A DNA stretch of 64,000 nucleotides from Comamonas sp. SCN 65-56 (GTDB lineage Bacteria > Pseudomonadota > Gammaproteobacteria > Burkholderiales > Burkholderiaceae_C): positions 45,612 through 109,611 of the forward strand of contig NZ_MEDS01000002.1 of NCBI RefSeq assembly GCF_001724135.1. Direction: 5' to 3'. This document shows, one piece after another, positions 7,307-15,935 of this stretch. Below the pieces are notes generated by a model. The model did not search any database. It was not told the DNA's origin and saw nothing but the letters and a program-made list of their open reading frames with translations. How positions within the stretch are numbered: the stretch's first letter is position 1; every line of letters begins with the position of its first letter. The position numbers and the translations under genes were made by a program.

Positions 7307-7933
7307 GTGCCCTCAGTCTCCCCTTCGAATCGCGCTGCAGCCGATCACCCGTCCGCGGGTGTTCGATTTTCCGGCGCGCAGGGCAAGAACGAGGCTGAGC
7401 AAGAGCAAGAGCTCCTTTTTCGCACGCTGGTCAAAACGCACAGGACGCGCCTGCAACGCTTCATCGTCAAGAACATCGGCAACGTGAGCGATGCCGAAGA
7501 CTTGGCGCAGCAGGCGTTCTTGGAGGCGGTGCGTTCCTATCAGACCTTCAATGGCGATTCCGAGCTCTCCACCTGGCTCTATGGCATTGCCATGAATCTG
7601 GTGCGCAACTACCTCTCGCGCGCGCCGCACCGCCGCCATGAGTTCACCACTGAAGACGAGTTGACCGACGTCGCCTCGGACGCAATCTCACCCGCGCAGG
7701 TGCACGAGCAGGCGGAGTACATGCGCTACCTGCAGACGGCCCTGGATGAATTGCCCCCCGCCATGCGCGAGGTGCTGCTTCTGGTGGGTGTGGATGAGCT
7801 GAGCTACGAAGAAGCCGCGGCCATGCTCAGCGTTCCGGTGGGCACGGTGCGCAGCCGCCTGTCGCGTGCGCGTGCGGCATTGCGCGAAAAGTTTCAGCGC
7901 TATGCGGTGGAGCTTGATTTTCTGGCGTCTTGA
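7307..7933 (+). CDS. ECF-type RNA polymerase sigma factor
   Basis: This 208-residue protein has a sigma-2 region at about residues 40-105 (SDAEDLAQQAFLEAVRSYQ, then ELSTWLYGIAMNLVRNYLSR). The sigma-4 helix-turn-helix is at about 140-195 (LPPAMREVLLLVGVDELSYE, then AAMLSVPVGTVRSRLSRAR). There is no sigma-3 region and no anti-sigma gene alongside. The GTG start at 7307 is the only start giving the full frame, but a shorter form is possible because the first 30 residues are disordered. It directly follows the T3SS cluster and is a candidate HrpL-like controller of T3SS genes. Confidence 0.85.
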   Translation: MPSVSPSNRAAADHPSAGVRFSGAQGKNEAEQEQELLFRTLVKTHRTRLQRFIVKNIGNVSDAEDLAQQAFLEAVRSYQTFNGDSELSTWLYGIAMNLVRNYLSRAPHRRHEFTTEDELTDVASDAISPAQVHEQAEYMRYLQTALDELPPAMREVLLLVGVDELSYEEAAAMLSVPVGTVRSRLSRARAALREKFQRYAVELDFLAS

Positions 7934-7977
7934 AGCTGCCGGGGCGGATGCCGGGTTGCGTTGAAGCCAACAACCAT

Positions 7978-8065
7978 TGGCGGAAGGGGTGGGATTCGAA
8001 CCCACGGACGCTTGCGCGTCGCCGGTTTTCAAGACCGGTGCAATCGACCACTCTGCCACCCTTCC
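7978..8065 (-). tRNA. tRNA-Ser (anticodon TGA)
   Basis: On the minus strand the sequence starts GGAAGGGTGGCAGAGTGG and has the anticodon stem CCGGTCTTGAAAACCGG with TGA in the loop. A long variable arm typical of class II tRNAs, a GGTTCGAATCC T-arm, an acceptor stem closing with CTTCC and an encoded CCA complete it. It spans 88 bases, usual for tRNA-Ser. Confidence 0.97.
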
Positions 8066-8124
8066 TGGGTTGCTTGCAGGCGCGGGCGCTGGCGGCTGCA
8101 GGCGGGCGGTGATTGTAGCCGCGG

Positions 8125-8817
8125 CTACATGCCCAGCGATTTCAGCAAGGCGTCCGTGTCGGGATCGGGGTCGGACGCGGGAGGCTGCGCAGTGGCGGGC
8201 ATGGCGGCGGCCAGAGTCATGAGAGCGTCGGGGTCGGGTGCGTCCTGGGGCTCGAAATCGTGCAGCTTGATGAACTGGGTGTGGTCGATCGCCAGCTCCA
8301 GGTAGAAGATGTTGTTCTTGGCGGTGTAGAAGGTCACGCGCCGGGCCTCGGGCTGGTCGAGGTTGGCATCCACGCTGAGCACCACCTGCTGATTCAGCAC
8401 CAGCATCTTGGGCTGGTTCTGCGTGATGCGCGTTTGCAGCTCGCGCTGGATGGTGCTGGTGAAATCACCCACCACCTGGTTGACGAGTTCACCCATTACG
8501 TTGGCCACTTCGTCGGCGGTGTAGGCCGGAGCGAGATCGCTTTGCGACATGCCCATGCTGAGCAGGTAGCTCTGGTAGATCTCCATCGCGGCGGCGGCCG
8601 AGAAATTGATGATCACCAGACCGGAGAAGCCGCCATTGAAGAGCACGAAGCAGCCAATATCCGGCTTGAGGCAGGTCTTGCCTATGCGTTGCACCATGGC
8701 CGAATAGCGCACCGTGCCCTGTGTGGCCACGGAGAGCACGCGAGTGACGGAGTTGCACAGGCTGACGAGAATGTCCTTGGTGCCGTAGACGATGGTGTTG
8801 TCGGCGCTGGGGGTCAT
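8125..8817 (-). CDS. DUF3334 family protein with a CheX/CheC-like phosphatase motif
   Basis: This 230-residue cytoplasmic protein contains the CheC/CheX signature E-x2-N-x22-P: GELVNQ starts the helix and QNQPKM ends it exactly 22 residues after the Asn. In CheX-type enzymes Glu and Asn act on phospho-CheY. The C-terminal 40 residues are acidic and Pro/Ala-rich. It begins 18 bases after the maeB stop on the same strand, with AGAAGG before the ATG, so the two may be co-transcribed. Function in this family is not established, and no response-regulator gene lies nearby. Confidence 0.7.
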   Translation of the reverse strand: MTPSADNTIVYGTKDILVSLCNSVTRVLSVATQGTVRYSAMVQRIGKTCLKPDIGCFVLFNGGFSGLVIINFSAAAAMEIYQSYLLSMGMSQSDLAPAYTADEVANVMGELVNQVVGDFTSTIQRELQTRITQNQPKMLVLNQQVVLSVDANLDQPEARRVTFYTAKNNIFYLELAIDHTQFIKLHDFEPQDAPDPDALMTLAAAMPATAQPPASDPDPDTDALLKSLGM

Positions 8818-8835
8818 GATGGTGCCTTCTCGGTT

Positions 8836-11133
8836 TCAGCGATGGCTGCGGGCGGCGGCGTTGGCGGCGGCCAGTGCGGTCATGTTGACCACGCGGCGGA
8901 CGGTCGATGAGGGTGTCAGCACATGCGCCGGCGCGGCGCAGCCGAGCAGGATGGGGCCTATGGTGGTGCCGTGGCCGTCGGTGGTTTTGAGCACGTTGAA
9001 GAGGATGTTGGCGGCATCCAGATTGGGGCAGATCAGTACGTTGGCATTGCCCGTCAGCGTGGAATCGAGAAGGGTGCGGCTGCGTATGGTTTCCGAGAGG
9101 GCCGCGTCGCCGTGCATTTCGCCGTCGCATTCGATGTGCGGCGCCATGGTGCGGAAGATCTCCAGCGCCTTGCGCATCTTGAGCGCGCTCGGGCGGGTGG
9201 AAGAACCGAAGTTGGAGTGCGAGAGAAACGCCACCTTGGGCGGCAGGCCGAAGCGCTGCACTTCCTCTGCCGTGCGCAGTGCGATGGTGGCGAGCTGCTC
9301 GGCACTGGGGTCGTCGGTGATGTAGGTGTCGGCGATGAACAGCGTGCTCTGGCCGACGACGACGGCGTTGACCGTGGCCAGCTCATGCTCTTGCTCCTGC
9401 AGGCCGAGCACGCCGCGGATGTGCGCGAGGTGGTTGTCGAACTTGCCGACCAGGCCGCAGAGCAGGGCATCGGCGTCGCCCAGGTGCACCATCAGAGCGG
9501 CGATCAGGGTGTTGGAGCGGCGCACCGAAGCCTTGGCGGTTTCCGGCGTCACGCCGTGGCGGCCCATGAGCTTGTGGTAGGCCTCCCAGTACTGGCGAAA
9601 GCGCGGGTCGTCCTCGGGATTGCAGATTTCAACGTTCACGCCGGGCTGCAGGCGCAGGTCGTTCCTGGTGATGCGGGCCTGGATGATTTCCGGGCGGCCG
9701 ATCAGGATGGGCTTGGCCAGGCCATCATCGATGGCGAATTGCGCGGCGCGCAGCACGCGTTCGTCCTCGCCTTCGGCAAAAGCCACGCGCTGCGGGTGTG
9801 CCTTGGCGGCGGCGAAGACCGGGCGCATGAACATGCTGGTCTGGTAGACGAAGCGCGTGAGGCTTTCGCGGTAGGCGGCGTAGTCCTGGATGGGGCGCGT
9901 GGCGACGCCCGACAGCTCCGCCGCATGTGCCACGGCGGGGGCGATGCGCAGGATCAGGCGCACGTCAAACGGCGTGGGGATGAGGTAATCGGGGCCGAAG
10001 TGCATCTCCTTGCCCTGGTAGGCGGCAGCCACCTCGGGCGAGAGCTCGGCCTTGGCGAGCGCGGCGATCTCGCGCACGCAGGCGAGCTTCATGGCCTGCG
10101 TGATGCGCGTGGCGCCGCAGTCAAGCGCGCCGCGAAAGATGTAGGGAAAGCACAGGACGTTGTTGACCTGGTTGGGGTAGTCGCTGCGGCCGGTGGCAAT
10201 GATGCAGTCGGGGCGCACGGCCTTGGCGAGTTCGGGACGGATTTCCGGTTCGGGGTTGGCCAGCGCGAGGATGATGGGTTTGGCGGCCATGGTCTTGACC
10301 ATCTCGGCGGTGAGTACGCCGGGCGCCGAGCAGCCGAGGAAGACGTCGGCGTTCTCCACCGCGTGGGCCAGGGTGCGGTGCTCGGTCTCTTGCGCGAAGC
10401 GGGCCTTGGACGGGTCGAGATTTTCCCGCCCGGTGTGAATCAGGCCCTTGGAGTCGCACATGAAGACGTGCTCGCGCTTCAGGCCCAGGCCGATCATCAC
10501 GTCCACGCAGGCGGTGGCGGCGGCGCCGGCGCCCGAGACGGCGAGTTTGACGTTTTCTATTTTTTTGCCCACCAGTTCCAGCGCGTTCACCAGCGCGGCG
10601 CTGGAAATGATGGCGGTGCCATGCTGGTCATCGTGGAACACCGGAATGTTCATGCGCTTGGAAAGCTCCTGCTCGATGTAGAAGCATTCGGGCGCCTTGA
10701 TGTCTTCCAGGTTGATGCCGCCCACCGTGGGTTCGAGCGCGGCAATGATCTCGACCAGCTTGTCCGGATCGCGTTCGGCCAGTTCGATGTCGAACACGTC
10801 GACGCCGGCGAATTTCTTGAACAAACAGCCTTTGCCTTCCATCACCGGCTTGCCGGCGAGTGGCCCGATGTCGCCGAGGCCGAGCACGGCCGTGCCGTTG
10901 GTGACCACGGCGACCAGGTTGCCGCGCGAGGTGTAGTCGTAGGCCTTGGCCGGGTCGGCCTGGATGTCCAGACACGGATAGGCGACGCCGGGCGAGTAGG
11001 CGAGCGAGAGGTCGCGCTGGTTGACCAGCGGCTTGGTCGGAGTGACGGAGACCTTGCCGCGCACGGGGGTGCGGTGGTAGTCCAGCGCGGCATCGCGCAG
11101 TGCGGCTTCGGCGGGGGGGAGGGACTTGCTCAT
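8836..11133 (-). CDS. maeB: NADP-dependent malic enzyme fused to a phosphotransacetylase-like domain
   Basis: This 765-residue protein has a malic-enzyme half (about residues 1-430), with the N-terminal [12 protein letters not shown] motif and the nucleotide-binding region [21 protein letters not shown] phosphate acetyltransferase-like half (about 440-765) includes [18 protein letters not shown] and [20 protein letters not shown]. It oxidatively decarboxylates malate to pyruvate with reduction of NADP; in the long MaeB enzymes the C-terminal domain mediates assembly and acetyl-CoA regulation. The length is normal for this two-domain class. The ATG follows GGAAAG. Confidence 0.95.
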   Translation of the reverse strand: MSKSLPPAEAALRDAALDYHRTPVRGKVSVTPTKPLVNQRDLSLAYSPGVAYPCLDIQADPAKAYDYTSRGNLVAVVTNGTAVLGLGDIGPLAGKPVMEGKGCLFKKFAGVDVFDIELAERDPDKLVEIIAALEPTVGGINLEDIKAPECFYIEQELSKRMNIPVFHDDQHGTAIISSAALVNALELVGKKIENVKLAVSGAGAAATACVDVMIGLGLKREHVFMCDSKGLIHTGRENLDPSKARFAQETEHRTLAHAVENADVFLGCSAPGVLTAEMVKTMAAKPIILALANPEPEIRPELAKAVRPDCIIATGRSDYPNQVNNVLCFPYIFRGALDCGATRITQAMKLACVREIAALAKAELSPEVAAAYQGKEMHFGPDYLIPTPFDVRLILRIAPAVAHAAELSGVATRPIQDYAAYRESLTRFVYQTSMFMRPVFAAAKAHPQRVAFAEGEDERVLRAAQFAIDDGLAKPILIGRPEIIQARITRNDLRLQPGVNVEICNPEDDPRFRQYWEAYHKLMGRHGVTPETAKASVRRSNTLIAALMVHLGDADALLCGLVGKFDNHLAHIRGVLGLQEQEHELATVNAVVVGQSTLFIADTYITDDPSAEQLATIALRTAEEVQRFGLPPKVAFLSHSNFGSSTRPSALKMRKALEIFRTMAPHIECDGEMHGDAALSETIRSRTLLDSTLTGNANVLICPNLDAANILFNVLKTTDGHGTTIGPILLGCAAPAHVLTPSSTVRRVVNMTALAAANAAARSHR

Positions 11134-11183
11134 GGTGGCTTTCCTGACGGAAAAAAGGCGTAACTAGCTTACTGCAAACGGCA

Positions 11184-11224
11184 AAGCCGACAGGGCGGGG
11201 GCATCGCTCCTGTCGGCTTTTTTT
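11184..11224. terminator. Hairpin with U-tract between the permease and maeB genes
   Basis: AAGCCGACAGG (11184-11194) pairs perfectly with CCTGTCGGCTT (11209-11219), and a T-run follows on the plus strand. On the minus strand, which carries both neighbouring genes, the hairpin is followed only by TTTGCC. It may still end the permease transcript, but the long U-tract favours the plus direction. Confidence 0.6.
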
Positions 11225-11234
11225 GTGCCTGCGA

Positions 11235-12722
11235 TCAGTGGGCGCCGGATTGCAGGCTGGCGCGGCGCGCGGCCGCGGGGTCGTCCTTGGCGCCGTTGAA
11301 GAACAGGTTGAGCACGACCGCTGCGATCGAGGCCAGCAGAATGCCCGATTCGATCAGCGGGTGGATGGCGTGCGGCAGCCACTGGCGGAAGTTGGGCGCG
11401 ACCAGCGGGATCATGCCGACGCCGATGGAGATGGCGACGATCATGGCGTTGTTGCGGTTGGTGTGGAAGTCCACGCCCGCGAGGATGCGGATGCCGGTGG
11501 CCGCGACCATGCCGAACATCACCAGGCCGGCGCCGCCCAGCACCACGGTGGGCAGCGATTCCACCAGCGCGCCCATCTTGGGCACGATGCCGAACAGGAT
11601 CATGATGGCGCCACCGACGACGCAGACCCAACGGCTCTTGATGCCGGTCACCGCCACCAGGCCCACGTTCTGCGAAAAGCTGGTGTAGGGGAAGGTGCTG
11701 AACAGACCGCCGATGACAGTGCCCAGACCATCGGTGCGCAGGCCGCGCTTGAGGTCGTCGGGCGTGATTTCCTTGTCGGTCATCTCGCCCAGCGCGAGGA
11801 ACATGCCGGTCGATTCGATGAGCACCACGATCATCACCAGCGACATCGTCAGGATCAGGATGGGGTCGAACACCGGGTAGGCGATCTGGAACGGCAACAC
11901 CAAATCGAACCAGGCCGCCTTGCCGACCTTCTCGAAAGTCATCAGCCCCATCGCAGCGGTGATGACGCCACCTACCAGAATGCCGATCAGCACCGAGATG
12001 TTGGCGATGAAGCCTTTGCCAAAGCGTGCCACCAGCAAGATGGTGAGCAGCACGATGCCCGAGATGCCCATGCCGGTGAGATCGGCGTATTTGGGGTTGG
12101 GCACGGTGGGCAGGATGGCGAAGCCCTTGGGCACCTCGGGCAGCGATGAGCCCGGGGCGCTGACGGCCGCCTGCAGCTCTTTGAGCCACTTGATGTAGTC
12201 GGGGTTGGTCACGGCCGGTGCGGTTGGACCGACCGGGTTGCCGAAGATCCAGTTGATGCCGATGCGCATCAGGCTGATGCCGATCACCGCGATGATGGTG
12301 CCGGTGACCACGGGCGGGAAGAAGCGCAGCATGCGGCTCATGAGTGGGGCGATGAGGATGGCCACCACGCCCGCGCCTATGACCGAGCCGAAGATGATAC
12401 CGGCGCCGTAAGGGCCGGCGTTGGTCTGCGCCATCGAGACCATGGGCGCGACGGCGGCAAAGGTCACGCCCATCATCACCGGCAGCTTGATGCCGAACCA
12501 CTGCGTTGCGCCGCCGGCCTGGATCAGCGTGACCAGGCCGCAGACGAAGAGGTCGGCCGAGATCAGGTGCGCCACTTGCTCGGGCGTGAGATTGAGCGCG
12601 CGCCCGACGATGAGCGGCACCGCCACCGCTCCGGCGTACATCACGAGTACGTGTTGCATGCCCAGGGCGACCAGCTTGCCCCAGGGGAGTTTTTGATCAA
12701 CCGGATGTACGGCGTTTTGCAT
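11235..12722 (-). CDS. NCS2-family uric acid/xanthine:cation symporter
   Basis: This 495-residue inner-membrane protein has about 12-14 hydrophobic segments and the nucleobase-ascorbate transporter signature QNVGLVAVTGIKSRW (Q-N-x-G-x4-T). A Gln at the first position is typical of xanthine/urate-type members. It is expected to import urate or xanthine with protons and so feed the ureide pathway encoded upstream. The ATG at 12722 is chosen because GGGAAG lies seven bases upstream; an in-frame start 30 bases earlier overlaps the promoter region. A GntR operator-like site is centred about 34 bases upstream. Confidence 0.9.
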   Translation of the reverse strand: MQNAVHPVDQKLPWGKLVALGMQHVLVMYAGAVAVPLIVGRALNLTPEQVAHLISADLFVCGLVTLIQAGGATQWFGIKLPVMMGVTFAAVAPMVSMAQTNAGPYGAGIIFGSVIGAGVVAILIAPLMSRMLRFFPPVVTGTIIAVIGISLMRIGINWIFGNPVGPTAPAVTNPDYIKWLKELQAAVSAPGSSLPEVPKGFAILPTVPNPKYADLTGMGISGIVLLTILLVARFGKGFIANISVLIGILVGGVITAAMGLMTFEKVGKAAWFDLVLPFQIAYPVFDPILILTMSLVMIVVLIESTGMFLALGEMTDKEITPDDLKRGLRTDGLGTVIGGLFSTFPYTSFSQNVGLVAVTGIKSRWVCVVGGAIMILFGIVPKMGALVESLPTVVLGGAGLVMFGMVAATGIRILAGVDFHTNRNNAMIVAISIGVGMIPLVAPNFRQWLPHAIHPLIESGILLASIAAVVLNLFFNGAKDDPAAARRASLQSGAH

Positions 12723-12747
12723 GTTGCTTCCCGATGGATTAACTACA

Positions 12748-12764
12748 TACAAAAAGTGTATACA
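12748..12764 (+). promoter_or_regulatory. Putative GntR operator upstream of the urate/xanthine permease
   Basis: TACAAAAAGTGTATACA matches the 17-bp motif shared by four sites in the ureide region, (T/G)AC(A/C)AAA-NN-TGTAT(A/G)CA. It lies 25 bases upstream of the permease start, inside the probable promoter, where binding would block transcription. Confidence 0.6.
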
Positions 12765-12833
12765 AAAAATCAGGCATGAACACTATGGGGATTCACGGGG
12801 TTGACGAAAACCCCGTGATCGAGTAGCTGCGAT

Positions 12834-14090
12834 TCAGGTCATCAAGTCGTGCAGGGTGCGCGCCACCACCTTGGTGGCGCGGCGCAGGTCTTCCAGGTCC
12901 AGCCGCTCGTCATTGCGCTTGGCGTGGCTTTCCAGCACGCTGCGCGGACCGGCGCCGTAGATCACGCCCGGGATGCCGCGTTCGACGTACAGGCGCACAT
13001 CGGTGTACAGCGGCGTGCCGACCGCCGGGGGTGTTTCGCCCAACACCGCCTTGCCGTGCTTCTGCAACGCATCCACCAGCGGCACATTGCCCTTGAGCGG
13101 CGTCATGGCGTTGGCCAGCAGGATGCGGCGCACGTCGCTCGTGACCGCGTTCTCGCCCTTCACGCCGCGCCAGCGGTTGAAGTGCCTGGTGGCATCGGCA
13201 ATCACCTTGCGCAGGCGCGCTTCGACCTTGGCCGGGTTTTCCTCGGGGATCATGCGGCGGTCGAGCTTGAGCACCACCTTGCCCGGGATCACGTTGGTGT
13301 TGGTGCCGCCTTCGATGCGGCCGATGTTGAGGTAGGGGTGGTGGATGCCCTTGACCTTGGATTTCACCTTCTGGTAGGCGGTGTTCTCGGCATACAGCGC
13401 ATTCATGATGAACACCGCCGCCTGCAGCGCGTCGACGCCAGTGTGCGGCACGGCGGCATGGGCCATCTTGCCGTTGATCGTCACTTCCAGCTGCAGGCAG
13501 CCGTTGTGCGCGGTCACGACTTCGTAGGAGAAGCCGGCGGCGATCATCAGGTCGGGTTGGGTCAGGCCGTGCGCCAGCAGCCAGCCCGGGCCGAGCAGGC
13601 CGCCGAATTCCTCGTCGTAGGTGAAGTGCAGCTCGATCGCGCCCTTGGTCGGCGGGGCCACGGCTTCGAGCGCGCGCACCGCGAAGCTGAAGGTGGAGAA
13701 GTCGCTCTTGCTCACGGCGGTGGCGCGGCCATACATCTTGCCGTCCTCAATCTCGGCGCCGTAGGGCGGGTGCTGCCAGCCTTCACCCGGCGGCACCACG
13801 TCGCCATGCGCGTTGAGCGCCAGCGTGATGCCGCCCTTGCCGTAGGGCCGGCGCACGATGAGGTTGGTGATGGACTGCATGCCGTAGTCATGCACCTCTT
13901 GGGCCGGCACCGGGTGTTTTTCGGCCTTGAAACCGAAGGCGGCAATCAGCTCTGCGGTGCGCTCGGCATGCGGCGCGTTGTTGCCCGGCGGCGTGTCGGT
14001 CGGCACGCGCACCAGCTCCTGCAGAAAGCGTACCTGCTCGTCAAAGTGGGCGTCGATCCAGGCGTCGAGTTGTTCGTAGGTGGTGGTCAT
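12834..14090 (-). CDS. M20-family metallohydrolase (ArgE/DapE-like) in the ureide operon
   Basis: This 418-residue enzyme has the M20 metal-binding signature HGDVVPPGEGW (about residues 95-105) and the acidic catalytic motif TYDEEFGGLLGP. A dimerisation-type domain (about 210-330) contains GKMAHAAVPHTGVDA, with a further metal-ligand region near the C-terminus. Such enzymes hydrolyse N-acyl or N-carbamoyl amides. It starts nine bases after the UraD-AllC stop codon and precedes the permease, so a ureide-related substrate is likely, though the exact one cannot be read from sequence. It is distinct from AllC, which is fused to UraD next door. Confidence 0.8.
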   Translation of the reverse strand: MTTTYEQLDAWIDAHFDEQVRFLQELVRVPTDTPPGNNAPHAERTAELIAAFGFKAEKHPVPAQEVHDYGMQSITNLIVRRPYGKGGITLALNAHGDVVPPGEGWQHPPYGAEIEDGKMYGRATAVSKSDFSTFSFAVRALEAVAPPTKGAIELHFTYDEEFGGLLGPGWLLAHGLTQPDLMIAAGFSYEVVTAHNGCLQLEVTINGKMAHAAVPHTGVDALQAAVFIMNALYAENTAYQKVKSKVKGIHHPYLNIGRIEGGTNTNVIPGKVVLKLDRRMIPEENPAKVEARLRKVIADATRHFNRWRGVKGENAVTSDVRRILLANAMTPLKGNVPLVDALQKHGKAVLGETPPAVGTPLYTDVRLYVERGIPGVIYGAGPRSVLESHAKRNDERLDLEDLRRATKVVARTLHDLMT

Positions 14091-14099
14091 GGCGGGGGT

Positions 14100-15866
14100 T
14101 TACTTGGCGAGTTGGTTCAGGACGTGGTTGTAGGCCTGCACGGCCAGCTGCAGGTCGTCGGCGGTGGACGATTCCAGCGGGTTGTGGCTGATGCCGCTGT
14201 TTTCGCCGCGCACGAAGAGCATGGCTTGGGGCAGCATCTGGTGGATCTTCATCGCGTCGTGCCCGGCGCCGCTTGGCATGCGGTGCACCGGCAGCCCCTG
14301 CGCCGCGACGGCGGCTTCCCAATGCGCTTGCAGCGCGGGGTTGCTGGGCGCGCAACTGGCTTGCATGCTGCGCTCGGCGACGTACTGCAGGCCGCGGCGC
14401 TGGCAGATGTCGTCGAGCTGCTGCAGGATGTCGGCCACCAGCGCGTCGCGCTGTGCGTTGCTGGGCGCGCGCATGTCAAGGCTGAATTCGCAACGCCCCG
14501 GCACCACGTTGACCGAGCCGCTGGGCACATGCAGCATGCCCATGGTGGCCACGCTGTCGCCATCCTTGGTGGCGCGCTGTTCCATGTAGAGCAGCAGTTC
14601 GGCGGCGGCGGCGGCGGCGTCGCGCCGGCGGTTCATCGGCGTGGTGCCGGCGTGGCTCGCCATGCCGGTGATCGCGCACTGGTAGCGGCTGCTGGCGTTG
14701 ATGCTGGTGACGGCGGCCAGCGGCAGGCACATCTCGTTGAGTACCGGGCCCTGTTCGATGTGCACCTCGATGTAGCCGAGGTAGTGCGCCGGGTCGCGCT
14801 TGAGCTTGGGGATGTCGGCAATGCACAGGCCGGCATGCTCCATGGCTTGGCGCAGGGTGATGCCATCCGCATCCTTTTGCTCCAGCCAGTTCGAATCAAA
14901 GTCGCCCACCAGCGCGCCGGAGCCGAGGAAGGTGGCCTTGTAGCGCTGGCCTTCTTCCTCGGCAAACGCGACCAGTTCGATGCCAAACGGTAGGCGCCGG
15001 TTTTGCCGGTGCAATTCGCGCACGCAGGCCATGGGCACGAAGATGCCGGTGCGCCCGTCGTACCTGCCGCCGTTTCTCACCGTGTCGTAGTGGCTGCCGG
15101 TGAGCAGGTATTTGCCGCCGTCGTGCGCCGGCTTGTAGCGGCCGACGACGTTGCCCACGGCGTCGATCTCCACTTCGTCAAAGCCGCAATCACGCATCCA
15201 GTGGCTGATGCGTTGTGCGCAGGCGCGGTGCGCATCGGTCAGGTAGGTGACGGTGAGCTGGCCTTTTTCGGCGTAGCCGGCGTCGCTGTGCTGGGCCAGG
15301 CGCTCGTGCCAGTCCCAGACCTCGTTGCCCAATATTGGCTCATAGCCGAACTTTTCGTTCAGGCGGATTTCGGCGATGCGGTGGATGTTGCGCAGCGCCT
15401 CGGCGCGCTCGAAGTCGCGGTGGTTGGTGAGGCGCCGTGCGAAGGTGTCGATGATTTGCTGTTTGGCGAGACCCGTGCCGCGCGGCCCGCGCACCGCGAG
15501 GATGAAGGGAAAGCCGAAGCGCGCGTTGTAGTCGCTGTTGAGTTGCTGGATGCGCGCGAATTCTTCCGGCGTGCAATCCGTCAGGCCGGCCTTGCTCTGC
15601 TCGTGGGTCGATTCGGCGGTGAGCGTCTTGCTCACCATGGCCTTGCCGGCAAGCTCCGGGTGGGCGCGGATCAGCGCCAGCTGGGCCTGCGCGCCAGCGG
15701 CTTGCAGCGCCTGCACCATCGCCCATTTCAGCTGTGCGAGGGTAGCGAAGGGGCGCTGCGCCAGCGCGGCTTCGGCAATCCAGGGTGAATGCTCGTAGAT
15801 GCCATCGAGCCATTGCGTGGCCTCGGCCAGCGGCGCGGCGTTGAGTTGGTCAAGCGTCAGGGGCAT
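14100..15866 (-). CDS. Bifunctional OHCU decarboxylase / allantoate amidohydrolase (UraD-AllC fusion)
   Basis: This 588-residue fusion has a UraD domain at residues 1-165, with the catalytic-region motif RAHPELAGK, LNSDYNARFGFPFILAVRG and a helical C-terminal part. UraD decarboxylates 2-oxo-4-hydroxy-4-carboxy-5-ureidoimidazoline to S-allantoin. Residues about 175-588 form an M20 allantoate amidohydrolase with GSHYDTVRNGGRYDGRTGI, AFAEEEGQRYKATFLGSGA, a GMASHAGTTPMNRRRDA dimer loop and SGAGHDAMKI near the end. The fusion joins two steps separated by the allantoinase reaction (PuuE, encoded just upstream). TAGGAAC precedes the ATG at 15866. Confidence 0.93.
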   Translation of the reverse strand: MPLTLDQLNAAPLAEATQWLDGIYEHSPWIAEAALAQRPFATLAQLKWAMVQALQAAGAQAQLALIRAHPELAGKAMVSKTLTAESTHEQSKAGLTDCTPEEFARIQQLNSDYNARFGFPFILAVRGPRGTGLAKQQIIDTFARRLTNHRDFERAEALRNIHRIAEIRLNEKFGYEPILGNEVWDWHERLAQHSDAGYAEKGQLTVTYLTDAHRACAQRISHWMRDCGFDEVEIDAVGNVVGRYKPAHDGGKYLLTGSHYDTVRNGGRYDGRTGIFVPMACVRELHRQNRRLPFGIELVAFAEEEGQRYKATFLGSGALVGDFDSNWLEQKDADGITLRQAMEHAGLCIADIPKLKRDPAHYLGYIEVHIEQGPVLNEMCLPLAAVTSINASSRYQCAITGMASHAGTTPMNRRRDAAAAAAELLLYMEQRATKDGDSVATMGMLHVPSGSVNVVPGRCEFSLDMRAPSNAQRDALVADILQQLDDICQRRGLQYVAERSMQASCAPSNPALQAHWEAAVAAQGLPVHRMPSGAGHDAMKIHQMLPQAMLFVRGENSGISHNPLESSTADDLQLAVQAYNHVLNQLAK

Positions 15867-15876
15867 GGTGTTCCTA

Positions 15877-15935
15877 CTGAATTGATAGCTGCTAGCGCTT
15901 GCCCATCAAGCGCTGGAGGCCTTTTTGGCTTAAAT
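15877..15935 (+). repeat. Comamonadaceae-type intergenic palindromic repeat, copy 1
   Basis: TTGATAGCTGCTAGCGCTTG...CAAGCGCTGGAGGCC...GGCTTAAATC has a central inverted repeat AGCGCTTG/CAAGCGCT. It lies between puuE and the UraD-AllC gene inside a minus-strand operon, and its right edge supplies the puuE stop codon (15930-15932). Four relatives are at 19864, 27055, 37547 and 39069. Confidence 0.75.

Noticed and set aside
8923..11163. 746-codon plus-strand frame opposite maeB
   Set aside because: It mirrors the maeB codons, and the predicted protein has no fold features. maeB has all expected motifs.
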